This document shows positions 34,011-44,629 of a stretch of 64,000 nt of DNA, one piece after another (within the stretch, counting starts at the first letter, position 1; every line of letters starts with the position of its first letter). The DNA is taken from assembly GCF_018143015.1 (NCBI RefSeq), contig NC_054746.1, positions 42,288,201-42,352,200 on the forward strand, written 5' to 3'. The position numbers were made by a program, and so were the translations under genes. This stretch comes from Lytechinus variegatus (Eukaryota; Echinodermata; Echinoidea; Temnopleuroida; Toxopneustidae). The notes beneath the pieces were generated by a model. It ran no database searches. It was not told the origin of the DNA and saw only the letters and a program-made list of their open reading frames with translations.

Positions 34011-34255
34011 CTCTCTCTGCACCAACGGGATCTGCTCGAACACAACGTCGTTGCTTGCTGCAATCTTCGAACCCGTAGCTGATGTCAAATCGCCAAAACT
34101 CGACTCAATAATCAGACTGAGAGTGGGACTGGGCCTGGCGCTGGCCTGGAGCCGTACTCCGGCTCGTAGTAGACTGGTGGCCTCTTCATTTGTTGCAGCA
34201 TTTTCCTCTTCTGTAAAATAGAGAGCTTTGAAAAGCTGTCGCGCTTCGTCGCCAT
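34011..34255 (-). pseudogene. 5' exon of the decayed transposase-like gene
   Basis: The minus-strand ATG at 34,255 opens MATKRDSFSKLSILQKRK, a plausible basic N terminus, but this frame stops after 48 codons. Two frames away a long open reading runs to the GTAAGG donor: DGDEARQLFKALYFTEEEN, then SLLRAGVRLQASARPSPT and FGDLTSATGSKIAASNDV, ending FEQIPLVQRE. That frame ends in phase 0, matching the exon at 25,682. A one-base loss near the start would connect the two; alternatively an upstream exon supplies the start. The GC-rich context suits a promoter-proximal exon. Confidence 0.5.
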
Positions 34256-34790
34256 CGGAAATTCTTCTTCGTTTAAATTAAGTTCACATTGCAAATGTGT
34301 AGTTCGACTGTTCGAGATGTGTGGTAGAATTACACACGTGCTCAGCGTCAGCTTTGTGTACAAACAACACACATGTGCGATTGATTGCGAAATCAAATTT
34401 CTTGCACTGGCCGTAGGCATAGCCATAGGGCGGCATAGGGTGTAAATGCTGGACAGGTCCTGTGTGTGTTTTGTGTGCTGGACATAGAGGTCCATGGTGT
34501 GTGTGTAAGGGTGCGTTTGTGTATCGTGTCTCGTATTTTTTTCTTTGTTATGTTACTGGTCTGGGGTCCGTTGCAGAAAGAGTCAAAAAATCATTTGCAA
34601 GTCAAAAATGCGCGATGTTGATTGGTTGAAAATCAAGTTGCGCGTAATTTTTAGAGTTCGTTTGATTGCAACTCTTTCTGCAACGGGCCCATCATGGAGC
34701 TATACGATGTACGGTTCCGTTCATGTATTGTATGGGCATGTCCGTAATAGATGGGAGCGGGGTGGGGTGTGTGTTAAAGTGTATACCTTT

Positions 34791-36345
34791 TTAAAAGAAG
34801 GGAAAGTTCACCCTGAAGAAAAGTTTGTTGTAAAAAGTAGTACTAAAAATTGGTAAAGGTTTGAGGAATTCCGTTTAAGATTCACCTCAAACGAGGAGCA
34901 CCATAATAAAACAGGCGCGTAGCCAGCTAGGGGGAAGCGATGGGGGCGGTCGCCCTCGGCAACAAAAAAAAAACCGCACCAAAATGAAAGAGGGGAAAGG
35001 GAGGAAGAAAGAAAAAGGAAAAGCGAAGAGAGGGAAGATGGGTACAGCCCTAATGTTTTCTATTTTATTTTTTTTTGTCAAAAAACCTAAATGAGACGTT
35101 CTTTTATAATTCATACAAAATTTTGCTTTCGCGCTCTATCCAAACTATGATACGGTTTTTCCCCTTCCCATTTATGGGATTTGTATATTCGTGCCATAAA
35201 TCGTAGAGTATACATGAATTTAAGAAAAAAATATGATGATTCTTTTTTTAAATTGCATAATTGACGCAAAATTTCGGCTCTTCTGTTCGGAGCGGGTCAA
35301 CACTCCTGCCACTCCCAGAGTTCCCAGATATCTTCCACTTTTCAGTGAGTAATTTGTGGCAAAGTATCTGCTCAAAAGGGGCTCGAGGCATTATGAATTC
35401 GTGCCGTGCTATATACGATGAAACTTTATTGCTTTTACACCCTTCTTTGATCTTGTTTGGTACGACTTATTTGAAATTTTGAATATCACTGAACTTTCTA
35501 AATCATACAAAATAAAGCGCTTAATAATGAGTGACTTTATTACACCTTTTTTTCCTCCCGAAATAAATCACAGATGTTACCATGTTTCGCGTGGAAGGGA
35601 AATGAAAAGTCCCTCTTCTGGCTTGCATCAGGCCCTTTCACATTTTGAGCTCCCTTTTTCTTCGTAATCCACTTATTATCTAAGAAATATCAAAATAAGA
35701 GCAGGTTAAAGTTTCAATTCAGAACTTCAAAACCATTCGCGCCGGAAGAAATATTTACTGGCCTTGCATATCCGTCTTCTATACTACTGTGATTTAAAGT
35801 CATCTAAGGTGGCTAAAGTTTTTATCATCAAACATGATGCGACCAAGGTGGGCATTTCATGCTATATCTGTTCTTAAAAACGTTTTAGCCGTTCAGCGCT
35901 TCGTGTGGTATTATTTCATTCAACGGTTTTAAAAATCTTTTCCCATTTAGGGGACGCTCGTATCTTTTAAATACATTTGTTTTAATCACAGCAAGTGGGG
36001 CGAGTTGATAAGGAAACTAGAGATGCAAGAGACGTCTTCTTTCAGATATCAAGAACTTTCCCCTCCCTACACCCTCAAGTTCCTTTTGAGAGTGCGCTTC
36101 GCGTGCACTTACAGCCCCTCCAAAATTAAATCTTGTCTACGCAGTTGATATAAAATACATGACTTTCATTTTTTATTTCTAACTTAAATTTGTTTTCTTT
36201 TCGTGATCGGACGTGTATGTGTCAGTCATGGGACACTTTTTATCATTTTATGATGGCGCTATCAGGCCCAACGAGCAATCTAAAAAAATGATTTGCCTAT
36301 TGATACGAAAAAGGTACAGAATAACCCGTTTTTCAGAGAAAATGA
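34791..36345 (+). mobile_element. Family B MITE interrupted by a later insertion
   Basis: 34,791-34,905 matches the left part of the 26,105 element (GGAAAGTTCACCCTGAAGAA, AAAGGTTTGAGGA). 36,145-36,345 matches its middle (TTTGTTTTCTTTTCGTGATC, TTTTTCAGAGAAAATGAC). The right terminus is lost. The interruption is described separately. Confidence 0.6.
34912..36143. mobile_element. hAT-like element inserted in the family B MITE
   Basis: It starts CAGGCGCGTAGCCAGCTAGG and is followed by a purine tract, as in the 27,520 element. The right end is judged from where MITE sequence resumes; TCTTGTCTACGCAG near 36,130-36,143 is a poor inverse of the left end. The interior (for example GAGAGTGCGCTTCGCGTGCAC near 36,090) is GCTCGCGC-family-like. 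No coding region is recognised. Confidence 0.45.
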
Positions 36346-36953
36346 CAAACAAAAGATATTGTTACTATATACCATGTAAGGTTTGGTGTCCCCCAAATGT
36401 CTTACATGGGAAACACCGACTTTTGGGTGTAGAATCCATATTATCTTTCTAAAGAATTTTTTCTGGTAGCCATTACATAGTATTATGCTTAGAAAGAATG
36501 ATTAGCAATAACATAAAAAATAATGAAAAGTATGGCCATTATTGTATTTCGTAGATGATTTTGGTGACCCCCCAAATATTACGTTGTGACATGCATTGCT
36601 TCAATTAAATCTTATTTTATGTTATTGCTAAAATTTCTACTTAATTTATGTATTATCTGTGGTTTCTATTTAAACATTAAGTGTCCACTTCAAAGTACAC
36701 TTTGAAAATATTTACTATTTTCTATTTACATCAGAAACATTGAAAAGTATTTTTTCGGCATTAAGTTCTCAAAAAAGTATTTGATTTGCTAAATGGATTA
36801 CTGACTTGCATTATGACCACTCTTTCTGAAATGCACAATAATAATAACGTGCGCTGAAGTTTCTAGAGTACTGCAAATGGAAATTTTGCATTTTAAGGTC
36901 TCCCTTTACACGAGAAACACAATTTTTGCCCCCTAAACCAAAGTATTAATATA
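36346..36953. other. AT-rich DNA, nothing recognised
   Basis: Two similar phrases, TTTGGTGTCCCCCAAATGTC (36,381) and TTTTGGTGACCCCCCAAATA (36,559), suggest an old local duplication. No gene is supported. Confidence 0.35.
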
Positions 36954-36961
36954 TCTTTTCT

Positions 36962-38456
36962 CAGTGGCGTACCGTGGGTCACGGCATTGGGGGGGGGGGG
37001 GGGGCACCAGCAAAAATTTCGGGTCACTTACGCTCAGTTGTCAGGTATACTGACCTAATAGAGATATTTTAAGGACATGCAGTGCCATCAAACGGATATG
37101 TATCTCAATGATTAAATAATGCGAGCGCGAAGCGCGAGCTGAAATTTGTTTATATTGACGGCTAAAAATTGACATTATAAGCGAATTGTTTTGTAATCAT
37201 GATACTTAACTGTCTCGCTTAGAAACAAACAATGCGAGCGCAAAGCGCGAGCTAAAAATTTTGTATATATTGACCCTAAACAAGGAAATTTTAAGGATTA
37301 TATTTTAGAATCCATTAAGAGTATAAATATCTCACCATAGTCATCTAATGCTATTGCCATCCTTTGCTGATTTTGTTAGAATTACATCTAAACACAGTCA
37401 TGAAGCACCTTTTGTAGTCATGTAATCATGATTATCATGCGCATCTTACTAATCAAATACTGCAAGCGCAAAAGCGCGAGCTGAAAATTTAGGAAATATA
37501 GACCTGAAGAGGGGCATTCTAAGGGTTGTTTGTAGGAATTCTCTAAGACCCTACGTATTTGACTAACCAAATGATGCGAGCGCGAAGCGCGAGCTGAAAT
37601 ATTTGTATATATTGACTACAAACATGGATATTTTAAGGACTATAGTTATGAATCCATTGAGTCAGAGTATACATATCTCACCATAGTCATCTAATGCGAG
37701 TGCCAAGCGCTTGCTGATTTTGTTCGAATTACATCCAAACACATGGAGCACTTTTTGAAGTCATTGTAATCATGACTAATGAAATACTGCGAGCGCGAAG
37801 CGCGAGCTGAAAATCTAGGAAATTCAGACATGAAGAGGGGCATTCCAAAGCTTGTTTGTAGCAATTCACTAAGACCCCACGTATTTCACTAACCAAATGA
37901 TGCGCGAGCTAAAAATTTTTTATATTCAGATCCGAAAAATTGACATTTTAAGGACTGATTTTAGGAGTTCATGAAGAGCAAAAATTTCACCAATCCACTA
38001 ATGCGAACGTTAACACGGACAGGAAATGTTTTATATTAAGACCTTAAAATAGGGCAATAACTTTCAGTAGTCATGAAAAAGAAGAATATATCACTACTTA
38101 AAACAATAATAACTATAATTGTGAGGAAATATATTATTGTGTTGTATATTGATTTGAAAACGGGGGGCTTTAGTACAGCAGGTTTATATATCTCGTTAAA
38201 AAGTCTATGCGAGCACCAATGCGAGGAACAATGAAGACACAATTAAGCAAATAATGTTTCATAAAGTTGTGAAAAAATGCTTCTTATGTTATATAACATA
38301 ATATAACACTATGATAAACAACAATTTATTCTTTCCCCCACTGTCTACGTTTCTCTTCCCTTTTCCCTCTTTTTCTCCTTTCCCCGTTTTTTTTTTTGGC
38401 CTGCCGATTGGGGGGGGGGCACGTGCCCCCCCATGCCCCCCGTCGTTACGCCACTG
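36962..38456 (+). mobile_element. hAT-type non-autonomous element with perfect 8-bp TSD
   Basis: The termini are CAGTGGCGTACCGTGGG and, in reverse complement, CAGTGGCGTAACGACGG. They are flanked by TCTTTTCT at both 36,954-36,961 and 38,457-38,464, an exact 8-bp duplication of hAT type. Long G/C runs follow each terminus. The interior has six to seven GCGAGCGCGAAGCGCGAGCT motifs (first at about 37,119, 37,232, 37,455) with similar spacers, and no open frame of note. Confidence 0.9.
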
Positions 38457-39005
38457 TCTTTTCTGCTCTGATTTAAGTTCTTCATGATATCACAGCCATT
38501 TTGAAGGAACTTCCTCAAGGCCTATCATTTTCAACCAAAAGATAATTAACTCATTTTAGTGTCAAAACAGGCGTCAAAAAATTGAATGCCTTACTTAGGG
38601 GGAAATACTCATTTCTTAGGTGAAGACAGTCTGATGACAAGATGTGCGCTCAGTTAAGTTTGTGGAACTGATCGAAAGGACGAACAAAAATGCTTTGCGA
38701 AGGGGCGTGAAAGAATACTCAGCCCATATGTGGCGTAAATTTTGACTGAACATGACATGTAAGCTATAATAGCAATTCTTAATTTGAATAGTCACATATT
38801 CGTGACCTACCATGCACACAGCGTATATCTCTTCCCGTATTTTGGTGATGAGAGTTGAAGCCTTTCACAATTTTTTCGATGGCTAATATTTTTTTAATAT
38901 GATTTAATGATCAAATATGATTTAATATGATTTGCAAGCAATATAATTCATCCACGTCTCATCTGAATAACGTAAAGTAGGCCTGCTATGTAAAAGCTAT
39001 ACCAA

Positions 39006-39159
39006 CAGGGGGCCGCGGAAGCGGGGGGGGGGCACTTTTTCCCAAAACTGTGTACACAAATGTAAAAATGACCATAAGATTGTGATTTTTTGCATGGTCA
39101 GCCCTCCCACTTTTGGCTCAGCCCCCCTCCCCACTTTGAAAACCGTTCCGCGGCCCCTG
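39006..39159. mobile_element. 154-bp mini-MITE with CAGGGG termini
   Basis: Inverted ends CAGGGGGCCGCGGAAGCGG and, in reverse complement, CAGGGGCCGCGGAACGG are flanked by ACCAA on each side. It is probably a miniature hAT-like element, although the visible duplication is five bases, not eight. Confidence 0.6.
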
Positions 39160-39879
39160 ACCAAGAGCCTGAGGTCCCCCTATGAAATAATAGCATCCGC
39201 GATACAAAATTAATAAAATGCGCTACAAAATTTAATGCGTCAAGGTTATAATATAAAGAATATCAGATAAACGTTTCAGGATAACTCTGGCTCAACCCTC
39301 AATTGCTGCTTTCCCTATAAACAAACTTGCCAAAACAGCATAAACGAAGCTAATTTAATAAAAAAAAAACCTTTATAGCTCTTCTATTAATTGCTGATCG
39401 GCAATTTCCCTTACCTGTGGATCGGCCCATGCAGGGTCATTAGGGGGAGTGTAATCCCTTCCCTTCGATTGTCTTCACATTTTTCATCCTATTTTTGTAG
39501 GGGGGGGGGGGGGGTCGATGGAACCCGGACCTCCTGGCCATACGGACTTGCGGATCATATAGGACTGCATGCAGTTTTTTTCTTTGTATATTTCATTTTT
39601 TTTAATACCTCGTTGTTACTATGTAATGTTTATGTTGTATTATTTTTTTTTCTTATGTTTCTTTGTTTTTTATGATGATCTTTAAATGTCAGGATATCAT
39701 TAAACTTTTGAATTTTTGCTGTTTTGTCAATCGGGCCATGTCTTGGGTGTCGATTTTTGTTCAAGGTTCGTGGTATGACCGTGATCGTAAATATTTTTTC
39801 CCGGGGGAGGGGTATAAAAACGTACACATTTTTTTTTTAACAAACTCGAACGAGAGGGAGTGAATGAGCTTGCCACGGG

Positions 39880-39983
39880 GCATGGACCTATCCATGGAGG
39901 AGTATTCTATTGTTACTGGGGTGCTGAGCATTGTCACATCACCCCCAGAAACAATAGATAATCCTCCGTGGATAGGTCCATGC
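39880..39983. repeat. About 104-nt imperfect hairpin
   Basis: GCATGGACCTATCCATGGAG at the left pairs with CTCCGTGGATAGGTCCATGC at the right. Pairing continues through TCTATTGTTACTGGGGTG with CACCCCCAGAAACAATAGA, leaving a loop of about 16 nt. Arms of 43-44 nt with few mismatches are in the size range of microRNA precursors or tiny foldback MITEs. The sequence after it (CTGATTCGAACTTTG, minus-strand GTTCGAATC) contains a tRNA B-box-like motif. Confidence 0.6.
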
Positions 39984-40229
39984 TAGTCTGCAGGCACAGA
40001 CCCTGATTCGAACTTTGATCAACAAGTGTGTCCCCACGCAAAGACTGGCACATACAAAACTTGCTGTTCCAATACAGGGCGAGACAGCCTTCAGTACACA
40101 AGGCATGAGTAGGCTGCACATTCAGACCCTTATCTCGAGTGAAGGGTTTGCCCAGCAGACTAGGTCCATGCCATGGGGCGCTCTGGCATTGTCTAAAAGA
40201 AATCGAAGGTATTTGTTCACATTATTATG

Positions 40230-41240
40230 ATTGATTTTGTTTCAATTTCCAATTTCCTAAGTAGAACATTTTCGGTAGGCCCTATTCATTTTTGTAGGGA
40301 TCGAGGAAGTACCCCCCCCCCCTCCACTGCTTCGAGGGCAATGGAATGACAGACCAAACTTTTGTTCTCTGTGAGGGATTTTTTGTTAGTTTGATAGAGC
40401 CGGGGGGATGCGTAAATTTTGCGCGGTCCAGACATAACATTATGAGGCAAAATCTATTTTAGAAAACAATGAGAAGGCGAAGCGAGCGAGCAAACATCAC
40501 CTTTTTACTGCAAGAATTTAATTTTGTAACAAATTTTGACATAAATATAGGGCCTATATTGATCAAATTCACCCCTTTTCTTCCATGGTCCCTAATATAT
40601 AGCCCAACATCATGCACGCCTGTAGAGGTTGCAATCCTTATAAGACTACAAGATATATAGCCCCCCCCCCCGTTGTATATGATATACGACGGGGGGGGGG
40701 GGGGTTAATACCCACACCTCCGGGATCGACACCCATGCAAAGATCTGAATGTAGAAGGACGAGTCAACAATTTAGATTTTAAAGTATAGGCTAGCTATAT
40801 AGCAGTTCATCTACTCCAACTCCGTGGTTTTATCCATTCGATTGTAAGGAATAAAGGCAAAATATGGAAGATTGACAATGTCATGTAATTTGCATGACTA
40901 AAGTAATAGTGGCACAGGTTTGTTTTAATAACAATAAAAAATGATAAAACGTTAATGTCAGAGATGATAGATATCACCCTTAAACATCACAAGACCACGG
41001 ATTTACTCTTTTGAACAAACCCTTTTTTTTACCAGTGCCATTTTTTTTTCAAGGACGGTCAATATTAATGCCCAGTATTTCATTTTCCATACTCACGGTC
41101 ATAATATATGCTATCTATCATGAACACAAGTTCGGGGCACATTGACAATACTAGTAGTATGATGTATACACAGACGCATTTATACTCGAGCACAAGCGAA
41201 TTGCCGTTAAATTATTTATTCCAGATCATCCACAAAACAT
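40230..41240. other. Non-coding DNA with a C/G-run palindrome
   Basis: At about 40,661-40,704 a C run, GTTGTATATGATATACGAC and a G run form a long perfect-looking palindrome. Otherwise no gene or terminus is recognised. The GAAGGCGAAGCGAGCGAG phrase at 40,474 is a fragment of the GCTCGCGC family. Confidence 0.4.
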
Positions 41241-41543
41241 GTGGCGTACCTAGGATTTTCCACAGCCGGGGGGGGGGGGGGCAAAACCGTCCGCCACAAA
41301 AGTTGACAAGCAAATAAAAATGTCTTCAATCACAAAAAAAAGGATTTCGTACCAGAAAAAAAATTGATAAGCAAAAAAAAAAGGTTTTAAGCTCGTCAGG
41401 GGGCCAAAAAGGTTTTCGATCAAGCCGTCAGAGGATGGGGGGGGGGGGGGCAGGGATAGGGATACGTCCTTTGCATAGGCTGTGACTCGTCAGAATGGCA
41501 GAGTGCCCCCGGCTCGACCCCCCCCCCCGTAGGTACGCTAGTG
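41241..41543 (+). mobile_element. hAT-like MITE related to 23,806-24,011
   Basis: It begins GTGGCGTACCTAGGATTTTC and ends GTAGGTACGCTAGTG, with G and C runs inside each end and repeated AAATTGATAAGCAAAAAAA phrases. It is the longer, inverted relative of 23,806-24,011. No clear target duplication is visible. Confidence 0.6.
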
Positions 41544-42388
41544 CCTCATGCATGTATTTAGGTAAAACAAAATGTTACTGTGAAAAGTAGGCCAGTTAGC
41601 CGGACATTCAAATACAAAGAATGTATACAGCTCATAGGCCTATCTACGTATATATACGCATGTCATCTTTATGATGCAGATCATGATATAGGCCTAATAG
41701 TAATACGACTATGGGTTCTCGATCGAGCCTAGGCGTTAAAAGCAAATATTTTCCCCAAAATTTTGAACGCGCCCGCGAATTATGCCATATATGCAAATCA
41801 TGTCTCGTACTAGATTTCCCTTTGGAAATTGGAAAATAATGATATATTATATCATGATTTTCCAAAGGTAAATTTCTTATATTAATTTCTTCTGGCGCAC
41901 CATGCTATAGGCCGATAGCCTATAACTGTTACCCAAACTTGTAGATTAGATATTATATTAATTCATTTTTCACATTATGATTTCGGGATATACTCAAGTC
42001 ATTAGCAAAGGAATATCGCTATACATGTATATACCGTATATATTTTTTGCAATATCAGAAATAATTTGACATACTGTAATTACTTAAGGGTCTCGGTTCG
42101 TAGAATAGCTGCAACCCTAGCAGTAGCATGGCAATTGCAAAACAAAAGCCACAGTCAGGGAATGGAGATTAAAAGTTTATTGAGACCAGCAGAATAATAG
42201 CCCTTCTCGCTCTAACAATAGGGGATGTGTCACGCAAGAACGCCTAGCTAGCTACACGTACACACCGGTATTTGCCTTTTCACATCGTGACATTACAAAC
42301 CGCTCTCGATAACCAGGTCCTTGTTTAAGCCAAAATAGCTCTTCTCGACATTGTTTTTGTTTTGGATCACGTTTTGGCTACTGTTTGA
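41544..42388. other. Non-coding DNA upstream of a candidate gene
   Basis: AT-rich sequence with no repeats recognised, apart from a palindromic ATGATATATTATATCAT near 41,840. Confidence 0.3.
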
Positions 42389-42624
42389 GTGTTTCTCTCT
42401 TCAGAAGTTCTCTTACGCGTTATTATTGACATTTTTAATTACGAGTTAAAACTAGGAGTTTCATCTTCTTCAGTTGGTAGTGGTACGTGGTACGTAGTGC
42501 CGTACTCGTTCACTGTCCGTGGTTATGGTTACTCGCTCCCGCCCGGGACCCGGGCGCGGCCGTCCCAGCTGCAGAGCCAGCCAAGCAGTTCGAGTGAAAG
42601 CGATGAGTACACCATAAAGGGACA
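42389..42624 (+). promoter_or_regulatory. CpG-rich 5' region of a candidate gene
   Basis: 42,460-42,620 is the most GC- and CpG-rich unique stretch in the neighbourhood (CCGCCCGGGACCCGGGCGCG at about 42,540). It carries an upstream open frame of 79 codons (42,389-42,628) whose TGA overlaps the ATG at 42,625 as ATGA. This looks like a promoter and 5' leader rather than coding sequence, though the frame (SSSSVGSGTWYVVPY, QLQSQPSSSSESDEYT) could itself be translated. Confidence 0.35.
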
Positions 42625-42746
42625 ATGAACTCGGAGTCTACACTTTGTTTCTACAAGTCAACGGGCAACTTGCTCAATCGAAGAGGACTGGGGAAGTGTA
42701 CAACAGGCCTGTCGTTTCCGTCCGGCGAAACAAAGAGATCATGGAG
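42625..42746 (+). CDS. Candidate first coding exon, unknown small protein
   Basis: The ATG at 42,625 opens 40 codons (MNSESTLCFYKSTGN, RRGLGKCTTGLSFPSGETK) ending SW plus two bases at a strong GTGAGT donor. It is preceded by a CpG-rich leader. Phase 2 at the donor fits two possible acceptors: 43,398, giving 46 further residues to TGA, or 43,624, giving 26. No domain or signal peptide is recognised. It could be a small lineage-specific protein gene or the first exon of a non-coding transcript. Confidence 0.4.
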
Positions 42747-43397
42747 GTGAGTTATTGTACATTTTAATGATAATGTGTGATGATAATGTGAGACACAAAA
42801 TCGCCTATTACTATGCCTTGTCTTAGTTTAGAAAATCGCTTTGCAGAATACATCTCACACTACCGTTGGTGAAATTTTGTGCTCGTTCAACTGCATTTTT
42901 TTTGGGGGGGGGGGTGGGGTATACCACTCATTCAATGAACAAGGTTATAATATAACCTTGTTCTCAGTTATATCTCCATGTGTGACAAAATAAAGGTGGC
43001 AATGTTTGGCTTATTTTCTCTTTTTCTTTGGGGCAAATGCTTGATTTTTTACACTGACAGTTTTCATTAGACCTGTTAATTCATACTGCTTGGCTCTTAT
43101 TTAAATTTGATTCTTTATATCATTTTGTCTTAATTAAAAATAGAGATCAAAAAATGAAAATTTTCTTGCCATATTACTTTCCACCAATAGAGGGCGTACA
43201 CAAAATATGCCCAAAATTCAAGTTTTTGAGCGCTCTGGTGAATACAAAAATTATTCCCACATTACTAATGATAAATAAATTGCAACTATATGGAAATTAG
43301 TGATTTTGGTCACAAAAGTGATATTTTAATGATTTTTTAAAGTGTGTGCTCTATACAGCATTGGCATACCATAGTCCTACCTGTAGATTCTCCACAG

Positions 43398-43539
43398 GCT
43401 AGGCCAGATGGTAGCAGTGAACAAGTGGGGTATACAAACATCTGGCCATGGAGTAGCCACAAGAGCCCATCTTAAGGTTAACACTAATAACAGTGAATGT
43501 GATGTAAATAAAATTGATTACCATCAGTACAGATCATGA
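43398..43539 (+). CDS. Candidate second exon of the 42,625 gene
   Basis: Acceptor GATTCTCCACAG, entering in the phase left by the 42,746 donor. It reads LGQMVAVNKWGIQTSG, ATRAHLKVNTNN and KIDYHQYRS before a TGA at 43,537-43,539. Forty-six sense codons in AT-rich DNA are only modest support. The alternative acceptor at 43,624, with a better pyrimidine tract, gives TQKYMYNNLIGKDSEKSLED and a TGA at 43,703-43,705. Both could be alternative ends. Confidence 0.3.
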
Positions 43540-43744
43540 AAAACCTTTGCATTTCAAAATTTGACATAAAAAATAATTGCTGTATAGAGTTAAAATATTT
43601 TTTTTTCTTAAATGTCATTACAGAACCCAGAAGTACATGTACAACAACTTAATTGGGAAGGACAGTGAGAAGTCTCTGGAGGACAGGAGATGTGTGTGCA
43701 TTTGAGTTTTGTCAGATGTGTATCAATCAGATTATTTACGTCTG

Positions 43745-43861
43745 GGACCGACCTTTTACATCACAATCTGAAAGACGTGACCAGGGCTCGAAACTCTGCA
43801 TCAATTTGTAACTTCCCCACAGCTTGGATTACAGGCGCAAGCCACAACGCCCAGGACAGGA
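43745..43861 (-). ncRNA. 7SL/Alu-domain-like fragment
   Basis: On the minus strand GGGCGTTGTGGCTTGCGCCTG continues as TGTAATCCAAGCTGTGGGGA and, about 30 bases later, AGAGTTTCGAGCCCTGG. The first part is strikingly like the 5' domain of vertebrate 7SL RNA and primate Alu (GGTGGCTCACGCCTGTAATC). The second resembles a polymerase III B box. It could be a 7SL pseudogene or a 7SL-derived SINE of this organism. The S-domain is not seen, and the match was judged from memory. Confidence 0.35.
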
Positions 43862-43961
43862 GAGCTGTCACATATTATTTTACAAATTTGTTATCCCAGG
43901 TACTGAACTAGCTGCATTCATGTTGTTTACATAATTTTGAACATGCACCACAGGCCACAAG

Positions 43962-44515
43962 TTAAACGACAAGTCCATCCCTACAGGGAGGAATTAAGTT
44001 GATTGTATAAAACGAGAAAAATCCAACAAGCATAACATTGAAAATTTCATCAAACTTGGATGTAAAATAAAAAAAGTTACGACATTTGAAAGTTTAGCTT
44101 AATTTCACAAAAACAGTTATATGCACATCCTGGCGGGTATGCAAATGAGGAGACCATGATGTCATCCACTCACTATTTCTTTTGTATTTTATTATATGAA
44201 ATATTCTAATTTTCTCATTGTCAAGTGATACAATGATTAATTCCTCCCTGAACATGTGGAATTAGCACTGTTTATGGTTCAGTCAAGTTGGTCCTTATTG
44301 TCAAATCTAAAAAAAGGAATATTGTATAATGGATGGACATCATCGACTGACTCACCTAGTCGTGCATATCACTGTTTTGTAAAAAATAAGCAAAACTTTA
44401 AAATGTCATAGATTTCTTATTTTCCTTATTTTTATGAAATTTTCAGCACTATGCTAGTTTGATTTTTCTCTATTGATTTAAGTCAGTATTTTCCTGGGTT
44501 AGACTTGACCTTTAA
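43962..44515 (+). mobile_element. TTAA foldback MITE, family A
   Basis: TTAA-ACGACAAGTCCATCCC at the left and GGGTTAGACTTGACCT-TTAA at the right. More diverged and about 50 bp shorter than the other copies. It lies just left of the second minisatellite arm. Confidence 0.8.
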
Positions 44516-44629
44516 TAAAAAACTTACTCTTGTCTACAAATCCAATGCAAATTTAATCATAAATGTCAGTTGCCACCCAATAACATAACCAATTGTCAAA
44601 TATTTTAAGGTGAATTGTGTAATTGCTGT

